A DNA stretch of 64,000 nucleotides from Nafulsella turpanensis ZLM-10 (GTDB lineage: Bacteria > Bacteroidota > Bacteroidia > Cytophagales > Cyclobacteriaceae): NCBI RefSeq assembly GCF_000346615.1, contig NZ_ANNU01000033.1:30689-94688 (forward strand). The letters are read 5' to 3'. Under the pieces are notes generated by a model, which saw only the letters and a program-made list of their open reading frames with translations, was not told the DNA's origin and did not search any database. Shown one piece after another: positions 1 through 7,002 of this stretch. The number at the start of each line of letters is the position of its first letter. The stretch's first letter is position 1. The translations under genes and the position numbers were made by a program.

Positions 1-1
1 G

Positions 2-142
2 GAAGCTAATGCTAGTTATGATGCAGGTACCGCAGAAGTAAGCTATAACCCTGCCCTTATCACTCCTGAAATGCTGAAAGCAGCAATTGAAAAGGAATTA
101 GGCTATCAGGTGACCGATCTTCTAGTAAGGAGAGGCTCATAA
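2..142 (+). CDS. C-terminal end of a heavy-metal-associated (HMA) domain protein (partial)
   Basis: The frame is open from the left edge and stops with TAA at 140-142. The 46 visible residues read like the second half of an HMA fold: a beta strand ending AEVSYNPALITPE, then the helix LKAAIEKELGY and a last strand. The usual CxxC motif would lie to the left of the window. The protein is either a free copper chaperone or the tail of a larger protein; the product cannot be fixed from this fragment. It is the only plus-strand gene before 5.8 kb and sits at the edge of a metal-resistance island, which fits a metal-binding role. Confidence 0.6.
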   Translation, partial: EANASYDAGTAEVSYNPALITPEMLKAAIEKELGYQVTDLLVRRGS

Positions 143-285
143 GCTTGATTTGTTGATTTTACAGCGGTCCTAATTTTGGTAGAGGCTCAACTTCACAAGA
201 TTTTATAGGATCGAGAAGGCTTTTACCCCCTTAAATCAGATTTAAGTTTTAATCAATACTACCTGGTCCATCCTTGTCCTTCTAC

Positions 286-900
286 TTAAACCGACACTCT
301 TATTACAAACCCATTCCACAGGGGCCTAATTCTGAACTCCTCGCTATCCTCCAATTTAAAGTCGGCACTTTCTACCATTATTTTAATTTGCTGCGGCGTA
401 TAAGCTTGTTGGTGCATAGAATCAATATATTTAACGAACCATTCAAAATACCGGACCAATAGACTGCTCTTGGTATAATCAAGCAGCACTAAGATTCCTC
501 CTTCGCGGAGCAGCGATTTAAAATGGTGAAGTCTTGCTCTCGGCCTGGGCAGGTAGTGAAATACACTACTTGAAACTATCAGGTCGAATTTGTTTTCAAA
601 ATTAGAGTGGCTTTGTAGTTTTACTTTTTCTTGAGTATGCTCAGGGAGCTGGCTCATTTTCATGTGTGCCTGCCGAAGCATTTCCTCAACCGGGTCGTAA
701 CCAGTAATATGTGCCAAATCAGGCTTTAGAATAAGCAGCCTTTTTATTAATTCGCCTGTGCCGCAGCCAAAATCAAGTATGGTTTTATTTTCTAAGGAAG
801 CAGGGAGGTACTGGATAAGTTTTTGAAGCGTATTATCTGTATAACTTTTCCACCTGCTATCATAATTATCCGCTATTTTTTCGTAATAATTCATATTCAT
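286..900 (-). CDS. class I SAM-dependent methyltransferase
   Basis: 204 residues. Motif I of the Rossmann methyltransferase fold is clear (ILDFGCGTGELIKRLL, about residues 40-56), followed by an acidic motif-II region (GYDPVEEML) and a motif-IV-like stretch (FDLIVSSSVFHYL). The fold binds S-adenosylmethionine; the substrate cannot be told from sequence. There is no signal peptide, so it is cytoplasmic. The start MNMNYYEKIADNYD is typical of the family. It is monocistronic, with about 100 bp to the next gene. Arsenite or metalloid methylation is conceivable in this neighbourhood, but no Cys motif of ArsM is present, so I keep a generic call. Confidence 0.8.
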   Translation of the reverse strand: MNMNYYEKIADNYDSRWKSYTDNTLQKLIQYLPASLENKTILDFGCGTGELIKRLLILKPDLAHITGYDPVEEMLRQAHMKMSQLPEHTQEKVKLQSHSNFENKFDLIVSSSVFHYLPRPRARLHHFKSLLREGGILVLLDYTKSSLLVRYFEWFVKYIDSMHQQAYTPQQIKIMVESADFKLEDSEEFRIRPLWNGFVIRVSV

Positions 901-1000
901 CTACTCTGCAAGGTTAAGAAATAGGTGGTACAAAGTTACCTTATCTGAATAAAGCTCTTGAACCTTATATGGAGGAGTACCCCTGGAATACCTCTTTTTC

Positions 1001-1456
1001 TTATAAAGCTGCCGGTTTTCCATCAGTCTTTCTTTTAATGACCATCTTATGGCTAAGCCAAATTGTAAGGAGGGGCAACAGCATCATTTGCAGCAGTGGA
1101 GACAAACCTACTTTGGTAAAGGGTACAACCGGCATACTATCTGTGTAAGCCCAAGTTTCATTTTCAAGCGCCCAGTATTCAAACCCAACCGCTATGGTTC
1201 CTCCTATAATGATAAGCACAACCGCTATTTTCCAGTTTATGTGTTTAATCCAGTAAAAGTCTCTATACCAGATCGCAAGTAAGCCATACAATAGTAGAAT
1301 TACCGCCACATCTACTAAACTGGCCCAAAAGCACATCATAAAATGATCCCAGAAATTGGTGTAGCCCTTGTAAAGAGGGGCCTGCACATTTTCCCAGACT
1401 AAGTTCAGCAGAAAGCCAATGATGAAAATGGAAAGTATCGGCCGGGCCTTCTTCAT
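1001..1456 (-). CDS. four-helix integral membrane protein of unknown function
   Basis: 151 residues with four hydrophobic segments at about residues 7-24, 42-63, 75-93 and 118-136. A conserved-looking NLVWENVQAPLY motif follows the first helix and a FEYWALENETWAY stretch follows the third. I recognise no enzyme family. It probably resides in the inner membrane. A MITE-like element lies just upstream at 1481-1651, so the element sits in or next to its promoter. Confidence 0.6.
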   Translation of the reverse strand: MKKARPILSIFIIGFLLNLVWENVQAPLYKGYTNFWDHFMMCFWASLVDVAVILLLYGLLAIWYRDFYWIKHINWKIAVVLIIIGGTIAVGFEYWALENETWAYTDSMPVVPFTKVGLSPLLQMMLLPLLTIWLSHKMVIKRKTDGKPAAL

Positions 1457-1480
1457 TTTCCAACTTTGGTTTGTTTAATT

Positions 1481-1651
1481 AGGCTGTGTCTGATAAATCC
1501 TATTTTGCTGTCATGCTGATGTCAGGAATCGGTCTGCCGCTGCGGCATCTTTTCAGCTATTATAATCGCTCTAACCTTCAAGCTAAGCAAGATTCCTCCT
1601 ATGGTCGGAATGACAAAAAAACCGATTTAAAGTACTTATCAGACACAGCCT
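1481..1651. mobile_element. MITE-like element with 16-bp terminal inverted repeats
   Basis: AGGCTGTGTCTGATAA at 1481-1496 is perfectly inverted at 1636-1651 (TTATCAGACACAGCCT). The 171-bp interior has no ORF. It contains a second, imperfect inverted pair around TGTCATGCTGATG and CGGAATGACA. The element is short, non-coding and bounded by perfect inverted termini, as expected of a non-autonomous transposon (MITE). A target-site duplication is not clear: AATT lies left and AAATT right. It separates the membrane protein from the peroxiredoxin gene. Confidence 0.6.
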
Positions 1652-1663
1652 AAATTGTTGAAC

Positions 1664-2299
1664 TTACAAATTAGGTTGAGGAGTGGTGCGTAAATAAGGT
1701 TTTACCTTTGTATGGCCTTTTGGGAATTTTTCTGGAATTTCCTCATCCTTGATGGAAGGAGCGATGATAACATCTTCACCATGTTGCCAGTTAGCCGGTG
1801 TTGCTACACTGTAATCAGCGGTAAGCTGCAGCGAATCTATTACTCGCAGAATTTCTTCAAAATTTCTACCAGTAGATGCCGGATAAGTAAGTATCAATTT
1901 TATTTTCTTTTCAGGACCAACAATAAAAACAGAACGAACCGTCGTTTTGTCACTTGCATTTGGATGAATCATATCATACAATTCAGCCACTTTGCGATCC
2001 TGATCTGCGATAATAGGGAAGTTAAAACGGGTATTCTGGGTTTCCTCAATGTCTGGTATCCACTTCCGGTGTGATTCTACATCATCAACACTCAGTGCTA
2101 ATACTTTCGTATTGCGTTTATCAAATTCCGGTTTAAGTTTGGCAACTTCACCTAATTCAGTAGTACAAACCGGTGTGAAATCTGCCGGGTGAGAAAAAAG
2201 AATTCCCCAGCTATTACCAAGCCATTCATGAAAATGAATAGTTCCTTCGGTTGTTTCGGCCGTAAAGTCCGGCGCTTTATCTCCAAGTCGTAGTGACAT
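1664..2299 (-). CDS. peroxiredoxin, 1-Cys (Prx6) type
   Basis: 211 residues covering the whole Prx6-type protein. The peroxidatic cysteine is C45 in the motif FTPVCTTE, with the conserved RNFEEILRVIDSLQL region and the extended C-terminal Prx6 domain (ATPANWQHGEDVIIAP). It reduces H2O2 and organic peroxides in the cytoplasm. Redox protection fits a copper-stress island because copper drives peroxide chemistry. The gene is preceded by an AT-rich 70-bp gap after the Met-rich lipoprotein gene, so the two may be co-transcribed. Confidence 0.93.
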   Translation of the reverse strand: MSLRLGDKAPDFTAETTEGTIHFHEWLGNSWGILFSHPADFTPVCTTELGEVAKLKPEFDKRNTKVLALSVDDVESHRKWIPDIEETQNTRFNFPIIADQDRKVAELYDMIHPNASDKTTVRSVFIVGPEKKIKLILTYPASTGRNFEEILRVIDSLQLTADYSVATPANWQHGEDVIIAPSIKDEEIPEKFPKGHTKVKPYLRTTPQPNL

Positions 2300-2371
2300 A
2301 ATTCTAAAAATTTAAAAGGTTAAAAATTATATAATTTAGAAAAACAATTCATTGGTTGAGCATCTCGTAAA

Positions 2372-2929
2372 CTACTCCTGATACCCTTCAGGCAAAGGAG
2401 TTGGCTCCATTGCCCGCTGCATGCCCTGTTCAGCAAATTCGCTGACTGCTCTGTGGGCATGTTGCCGGATAAGCTTTACTACCTGAGGATCATCTGAAGT
2501 TTCAATCACCAACACTCCGTTCTCAAGATCCTCAATCTCCATTTCAATTTTATCGGAATGTTTAAAAATTTCCCGGAACAGAGGATCCATCTGCCGGATA
2601 GGTTTATTTTTCTTTATGCGTTCGTGCATCTGCCGCACATGCTTTTGGATGGCTGCTGCAATTTGCGGGTCCTCTGATGTGGTCCAGGTCTTTACACCAT
2701 TATTCAAATCTTCCACCCGTCTATCAATCTGTTCATGGTTTATCAGCATTTCTCTGATGGGATGCATATCCTCCATCATTTCAGGATCCATATTGTCTGA
2801 CATCATAGATCGTCGCATATCGTCATCCATCATTCCATGGTCCATCATGTGGCCCTGATCTGTTTCGCTCTCGCAACTTAAAAGAAATAAGCCCAGAGAA
2901 AGAAAAAGGAGTATTTTGCTCATTTTCAT
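2372..2929 (-). CDS. Met/His-rich lipoprotein with a duplicated helical domain
   Basis: 185 residues. A lipoprotein signal ends at LLSC (C19). Residues about 26-57 form a Met/His/Asp-rich stretch (GHMMDHGMMDDDM, MMSDNMDPEMMEDM), a composition typical of periplasmic Cu(I)-binding segments. The rest is two copies of a helical unit of about 50 residues: the first contains HEQIDRRVEDLNNGVKTWTT and the second HSDKIEMEIEDLENGVLVIE. Both then continue with SxDPQ and a helix carrying conserved His. I know no named family. The inferred role is metal binding in the periplasm or at the outer membrane. Confidence 0.7.
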   Translation of the reverse strand: MKMSKILLFLSLGLFLLSCESETDQGHMMDHGMMDDDMRRSMMSDNMDPEMMEDMHPIREMLINHEQIDRRVEDLNNGVKTWTTSEDPQIAAAIQKHVRQMHERIKKNKPIRQMDPLFREIFKHSDKIEMEIEDLENGVLVIETSDDPQVVKLIRQHAHRAVSEFAEQGMQRAMEPTPLPEGYQE

Positions 2930-3181
2930 AGTTCAAAAATTCAAAAAAACCATTCATGTTGTATGGCACTTCACTGCATTTTGCAAAAAAAGTAAAGGAG
3001 CAAAACAAACAATTAATTACCACTCATTCGGAAATTACCTCCCCTATTTTGCAGGTGCATGCTATTTCACATATTTATACCATTAACTATAAGCTTCTGT
3101 TTCCGGCCGCACGCAGCCTGGCTCTATATGTATTACGCAACATTATTCTCATAGTAAAGCTTAAAGTAAGGTGCGGCTATT

Positions 3182-3523
3182 TTACAATTCATGCTGGCTT
3201 TCTTCTCCAGTACTCACTTTAAAAATCTGCTCCACTTCAGAAACGTAAACTATCCCATCCCCTTTTTCTCCGGTACCTCCATGTTCACTAATAATCTGTA
3301 CGATATTGGTTACATCTTCTTTTTTACAAACAAGTTCCAGTTTACTCATTTTACTATGTGTAAGCTGGAATTTAAGCGAAGTCTTCTCATCATTATCTGG
3401 TCTGGTATACCGGCCGGTTCCTTCCACCTCCGTTACTGTTACGCTCCTGAAATCATGATCTCGCAAGGCTTTTAGTACACCATTGACCATGTTACGTCTT
3501 ATAAAAGCTTTTACTTCCTTCAT
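3182..3523 (-). CDS. PII-like signalling protein of the metal-operon type
   Basis: 113 residues matching the PII/GlnB fold: N-terminal MKEVKAFIRRNMVNGVLKAL, a T-loop region, and the C-terminal signature GTGEKGDGIVYVSEVEQIF. The T-loop is short and lacks the uridylylated tyrosine region of GlnB/GlnK, so classical nitrogen control is unlikely. PII-like proteins of this kind are found beside metal efflux genes. It is the last gene of the operon that starts with the SHOCT pseudogene at 5.3 kb. The bound effector and partner are unknown. Confidence 0.8.
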   Translation of the reverse strand: MKEVKAFIRRNMVNGVLKALRDHDFRSVTVTEVEGTGRYTRPDNDEKTSLKFQLTHSKMSKLELVCKKEDVTNIVQIISEHGGTGEKGDGIVYVSEVEQIFKVSTGEESQHEL

Positions 3524-3536
3524 AGTTACTTATTAG

Positions 3537-3716
3537 TTATTTGTTGTTCTTCTTTCGGTTCATCATCAGCATAGGCAAAAGGCACACTAACATTATTAAG
3601 CCAAAGAATAGCCAGCCGCTGTAAGCCCCTATGCCCTCAATACCAAAATACGGCAATGCAAAAACAAGCAACAGTATTGCAAGGCATCCTATAATCATCC
3701 CTTTCATCATATTCAT
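3537..3716 (-). CDS. small two-helix membrane protein, 59 aa
   Basis: The reading frame starts at ATG (complement of 3714-3716) and ends at TAA (complement of 3537-3539), giving MNMMKGMIIGCLAILLLVFA and a second hydrophobic segment, WLFFGLIMLVCLLPMLMM, with a basic tail RKKNNK. It sits between the MBL/rhodanese pseudogene (19 bp away) and the PII-like gene (13 bp away), so it belongs to the operon. Small Met-rich membrane proteins of this type are common in Bacteroidota copper operons; no function is assigned. Confidence 0.6.
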   Translation of the reverse strand: MNMMKGMIIGCLAILLLVFALPYFGIEGIGAYSGWLFFGLIMLVCLLPMLMMNRKKNNK

Positions 3717-3735
3717 AGCTTACTATTTTTTGTGG

Positions 3736-4327
3736 CTATCCTCCATAGGGTATTGGATAATAGCCGATTTTAGCACATTTCCTGATTAAGCTTTCAAATT
3801 CTTCCTTGCTTTCTGCTATTAAATAAAACGCTTCTTCCGGCTCCACCATAGAGCCAAGCCAGGTTTCAAACTTGCCTCCATCCATAATATTTATAGCCCC
3901 AGCTACATGCCCTGCCTTAAATCCTTTTGCAGGTCGGGTATCAACTACCAGGGTTCCTTCTTCCAGAGCAGCATATTTATTGAGCCTTGGAACAGTCTTT
4001 TCACTTTCTTCAAAAGCATCGGCACCTTTCTGGTTAAGAGCAACATTATAGCTGAAGTACTTCGGTATGTAAGGCTGATCTTTTAAAATCATATCTACAA
4101 GCTCTTCTTCCATAGGCTGCAAAACATAATTTTCCTCCACCTCTTTGCCTACAGTACTGGAAAGATCACTGCTGATATTCTTCCCACATAAGGAACCTGC
4201 CCCATGTGCAGGATATACCTTTACAGCTGGGATCCCGGGCCGGGTCCACTATCGCTATTTCTTTGCCAGCCAGCAACGCATAAGAAGCATGGGCCAAACC
4301 TTCATCATAAAACTGTTTGATTACCAT
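3736..4327 (-). pseudogene. MBL-fold/rhodanese hydrolase, internally deleted and frameshifted
   Basis: Reading from ATG at 4327 gives the start of a metallo-beta-lactamase/rhodanese protein (MVIKQFYDEGLAHASYALLA, then IAIVDPARDP). Directly after that the homology jumps, in another frame, to VKVYPAHGAGSLCGKN, a segment normally more than 100 residues further on. That second frame runs on through SSTVGKEVEENYV into a C-terminal rhodanese-like domain (VVDTRPAKGFKAGHVAGAIN) and stops at 3736. The deletion has removed the HxHxDH metal site. The junction is near 4230 in GGCCCGGGATCCC. The remaining 134-aa frame could still be translated from GTG at 4140, but it has no Cys at the rhodanese active site. 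Confidence 0.8.
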
Positions 4328-4338
4328 ATTCTTACTGT

Positions 4339-5052
4339 TTATTTAAGCGCTTCCTGTACTGACCCACAGCCAGGCATGCGTTGTCCCATATAAGGGTTTT
4401 GTACTTTCTCCTCCAGACTTAGCCAGTTAGCACCGGCCATTGAGCAATGTTGCAGGTAAAGTGTTTCATCGGTGAGGTTGCTTGCCTGTTCCACCTGATA
4501 TACCTGGCGTGAAAAGGAAGCGAACTGTTCCCGAAAAGATGTTAAATCTTTAGCCTGGGCTAGCTTAGCGGCACTCTGCTCTAAGGTCTTTTTTTGTGCT
4601 GCTGAAAGCTTTTCCGCACCTTCTAAAGCAGTCTGAAAATCAGCCACAGCCTTCTTTGCCTGTTCAAAACTGTCGTTTACCAGCGCATTTTTGATGTCCA
4701 GGTAGTTATTCAAAAGGGGGGAATTTGTAGTAGCGGAACTCGTCTCCACGTCCTGCTGGCTCATATTCATGCCCTCCATCTGCTGGTCCATCATCCCGTC
4801 ACCCATTTTCATATTACCCATCATTGAGTGGCACATTTTCATCATATCTTTCATGTCACCTTCCCCCTTTGCCATATTTTTACAGCAATCCATCATGGCT
4901 GATTCACCTTTTGTTTCACCAGCCTTGACATCTGCAGCTTTTTCCTGATTTGTGTTTGGTTTTTCCTGTAAATTACCTTGTGCATATAAGGCGGCGGTAG
5001 CTACAAAAATGACCACTAAGAGTAATAAGTATTTTTTAATTTGAGGTTTCAT
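4339..5052 (-). CDS. periplasmic DUF3347 protein with Met/Cys-rich copper-binding linker
   Basis: About 237 residues from the start MKPQIKKYLLLLV, chosen because it gives a clean signal peptide ending ALYAQG; an upstream in-frame ATG at 5079 would add nine residues. A Met/Cys-rich stretch follows (MMDCCKNMAKG, MMKMCHSMMGNMKMGDGMM). The C-terminal DUF3347 domain ends with the family's Cys/Met pattern: LQHCSMAGANWLS, then NPYMGQRMPGCGSV. DUF3347 proteins are associated with CusB-type copper export. The role is inferred to be periplasmic Cu(I) binding. It is the second gene of the operon driven from 5343-5403. Confidence 0.8.
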   Translation of the reverse strand: MKPQIKKYLLLLVVIFVATAALYAQGNLQEKPNTNQEKAADVKAGETKGESAMMDCCKNMAKGEGDMKDMMKMCHSMMGNMKMGDGMMDQQMEGMNMSQQDVETSSATTNSPLLNNYLDIKNALVNDSFEQAKKAVADFQTALEGAEKLSAAQKKTLEQSAAKLAQAKDLTSFREQFASFSRQVYQVEQASNLTDETLYLQHCSMAGANWLSLEEKVQNPYMGQRMPGCGSVQEALK

Positions 5053-5082
5053 ATCTTCTATCTTTTTCTTGTTTAACATCTT

Positions 5083-5298
5083 TTACTTTTTCTTTCTATT
5101 CTGCTCCAGAATTTCTTTTCTCTCCTGGTACTCTGCTACGGTTAAGGCACCTTCTGCAAACCGCTTATGTAGAATATCCCACCAGGCTGATTCCTTTTTC
5201 TCTTTGCCGGTTGGCCAGAATAAAATAGCCAGCAATCCTGCACTTACAGCAAGCTACCACAGCATGCCTGATCCAAATAATTCACATCCAACTTCCAT
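5083..5298 (-). pseudogene. SHOCT-domain small membrane protein, interrupted by an amber codon
   Basis: The frame from ATG at 5298 reads MEVGCELFGSGMLW, then TAG (complement of 5254-5256), then continues open through a hydrophobic segment and a complete SHOCT motif (WWDILHKRFAEGALTVAEYQ) to TAA at 5083. The intact paralogue at 9334-9543 has the same architecture, so a single nonsense change has broken this copy. Its upstream region is also shared with the paralogue. Restart at an internal TTG is possible but would lose the first part of the membrane helix. Confidence 0.75.
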
Positions 5299-5342
5299 CA
5301 TCTTAAATTTTTAAGTTCTAATCTTTTTTTCTTGTTTCTTTA

Positions 5343-5403
5343 CCTTTTTAACGGGCCTGCTAATTTTTCGTGTTATACAATCACGAAAAGGTCTTACACG
5401 ATT
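5343..5403 (-). promoter_or_regulatory. candidate HMA-AraC activator site and promoter of the first metal operon
   Basis: In the direction of the gene, AATCGTGTAAG (complement of 5393-5403) and GATTGTATAAC (complement of 5372-5382) form a direct repeat 21 bp apart. A -7-like TAAAAAGG (complement of 5343-5350) starts 20 nt after the extended inner site (5371-5382). Three other promoters in the island (near 5.6, 9.6 and 20.1 kb) share the same geometry. The 33 bp at 5371-5403 is nearly identical to that upstream of the second SHOCT gene. Regulator binding is inferred. Confidence 0.6.
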
Positions 5404-5599
5404 CTACTTAAAATTTCTTCAGGCAATCCTCCCCTTATTGGTACCTCATAAAAACTTAAGGCAGATTCTTTTGAGAAAAAAGCTGAACAATGGATTGTAT
5501 ATTTATTACCTCATGAGGTTGCTAAACAGAAAGGTTTACAAAGTCCCCTGAATCAGATTCAGGCATAAGAGGCGAAACTTCCCCTAACGGTATTCTTCC

Positions 5600-5660
5600 T
5601 TATGTATAATATCTTGTTTTTTATGTATAATTTAATTTAAAGAATAGCAAATTAAAGCAA
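5600..5660 (+). promoter_or_regulatory. candidate HMA-AraC activator site and promoter of the copper-storage gene
   Basis: TTATGTATAAT occurs at 5600-5610 and again, identically, at 5621-5631, exactly 21 bp apart. TAAAGCAA at 5653-5660 lies at the same distance from the inner repeat as the -7 boxes of the other three sites. The predicted transcript would have a 5' leader of about 120 nt before the ATG at 5784. The repeat is AT-rich, so the spacing is the stronger part of the evidence. Confidence 0.5.
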
Positions 5661-5783
5661 GCACATCCATAAAAGCCTTTTTAACAGCACCTTACATTAA
5701 AAATCGGTATGAACATTAAAATAAGTGGTATGTTTATTTTACAGCCTCTGTAGGCTTTTAAGTAAGTTAAACTAAACTTTCTG

Positions 5784-6128
5784 ATGATGAATCATAACAC
5801 CACTAAACACCAAGAGATCCTTCGTATCCTGGCAGAATGTGCTGATGAGTGTAACCACTGTTATAACGCCTGTTTGGAGAATGAAAGAACAGAAGCCCTG
5901 CTTCGAACGCTCCGCCTATGCAGAGACTGTGCCAGAATATGTCGCACAGCATCAGATTTTATATCTTCCGGCTCAGAGCTGGCTAAGCAGGTAGTGAAAA
6001 TCTGTGCAGAAGCTTGCAGGCTTTGTGCAGAATCATGTGCTAATAATAAAGGACATGAACAGGAATGTAAGCCATGTGCCGACCTCTGCCGTCAGTGTGA
6101 GGAAGCCTGCAGTAGCTTTGCTGGATAA
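5784..6128 (+). CDS. cytosolic Cys-rich four-helix-bundle copper-storage-type protein (Csp/DUF326)
   Basis: 114 residues with 16 cysteines, most in CxxxC or CxxC spacing along helices (ECADECNHCYNAC, LCRDCARIC, ICAEACRLCAESC, ECKPCADLCRQCEEAC). This is the pattern of the Csp copper-storage family, in which Cys lines the core of a four-helix bundle and binds many Cu(I) ions. There is no signal peptide, so it resembles the cytosolic Csp3 type. The start may be either of the two adjacent ATG codons. It has its own promoter and an intrinsic terminator, and diverges from the first metal operon. Confidence 0.88.
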   Translation: MMNHNTTKHQEILRILAECADECNHCYNACLENERTEALLRTLRLCRDCARICRTASDFISSGSELAKQVVKICAEACRLCAESCANNKGHEQECKPCADLCRQCEEACSSFAG

Positions 6129-6175
6129 GTAAGCTTAAGTACCTGTAGATTTTTCTCTCAGGGGCTGTAACCCTG

Positions 6176-6206
6176 AAAGGCTTGAGCTAACTTCTCAAGC
6201 CTTTTT
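6176..6206 (+). terminator. intrinsic terminator after the copper-storage gene
   Basis: AAAGGCTTGAG (6176-6186) pairs with CTCAAGCCTTT (6194-6204) around a 7-nt loop and is followed by a T run into 6206. It lies about 50 bp after the stop of the Csp-type gene and touches the end of the convergent regulator gene. Confidence 0.85.
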
Positions 6207-6792
6207 ATATGGTATGGAGAGATTCCCGCTCTATTTCATTCAGCTTTTCCTTGTATTCAGTTACTTTCATTCCGGTTTCCTTTTTAAATTGGGTCGAAAG
6301 GTACTGGACACTACTGTAGCCAAGCTTTGAAGCAATCATTTTGAGGCTTAGCTGACCATCATCCAGTAACTCTTTTACCCGCTCAATCCGCAGCCGGATG
6401 TAGTATTTTTCAAGTGTCCTGCCTTCAACGCCGGAAAATATTTTACTCAAATTAGTGTATTCTTTTCCCACCTTCTTAGAAAGATATTCAGACAAGGTTA
6501 CATGCTTCGGCTGCTTCTTTCTGCTTTCCTTTTCCGTAAAGCGGATATAATCAAGCGTTGCATGTTTTATTTGTTCGACCAGAACTTTATCAGGAGATTC
6601 CAGAATTTCAAAGTCAAACTTTTTTAATTTTTGTTCGATCTGCTTTTGCGTTACCCGGACAGGTTTCTTAATAGTAGCATGTCCTAGTTTTATATCGACT
6701 ACCTTAATACCAAGAGCTTTTAACTCTTCCTTAACAAGGAAGACACACCTGGAACAAAGCATGTTTTTAATATGAAGCTCAACTTCTTTCAT
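6205..6792 (-). CDS. HMA-AraC regulator 1 (metal-sensing AraC-type activator)
   Basis: 195 residues. Residues 1-70 resemble an HMA fold: HIKNMLCSRCVFLVKEELKA carries CxxC at C13/C16, where CopZ-type chaperones bind Cu(I), followed by a short linker helix. Residues about 100-185 are an AraC-type double HTH (YIRLRIERVKELLDDGQLSL, then MIASKLGYSSVQYLSTQFKK). AraC proteins normally carry a cupin or ligand domain instead. The inferred role is to sense Cu(I) through the CxxC and activate copper genes. It sits between the csp-like gene and copA. A 210-bp gap separates it from copA, so it may have its own promoter. Confidence 0.82.
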   Translation of the reverse strand: MKEVELHIKNMLCSRCVFLVKEELKALGIKVVDIKLGHATIKKPVRVTQKQIEQKLKKFDFEILESPDKVLVEQIKHATLDYIRFTEKESRKKQPKHVTLSEYLSKKVGKEYTNLSKIFSGVEGRTLEKYYIRLRIERVKELLDDGQLSLKMIASKLGYSSVQYLSTQFKKETGMKVTEYKEKLNEIERESLHTI

Positions 6793-7002
6793 CTACAATA
6801 AGCGTTCAACTTTAAATTGGAAGTTGTACCTGCCAGGAGAGAGTTTCTCAACCAAAACTATAAAAAAGAAACTCCTCCCGCAGGATTTAAATTTAACTCT
6901 ACTAACCCACAGAGTTAACTATGCTAACCACACTAAACTTACTTACTAAAGCCTCAACTAACTGGCTACTTTCGTCTCAGGGAAAAAAGCTCAGCCAGTC
7001 TT

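Noticed and set aside
2310..2345. AATTATATAAT-like sequence upstream of the peroxiredoxin gene
   Set aside because: It resembles one half of the regulon motif but has no partner 21 bp away; AT-rich chance match is likely.
6841..6874. 8-bp inverted repeat (GAGTTTCT/AGAAACTC) upstream of HMA-AraC regulator 1
   Set aside because: The loop of 18 nt is long and there is no T run or matching copy; too weak to call regulatory.
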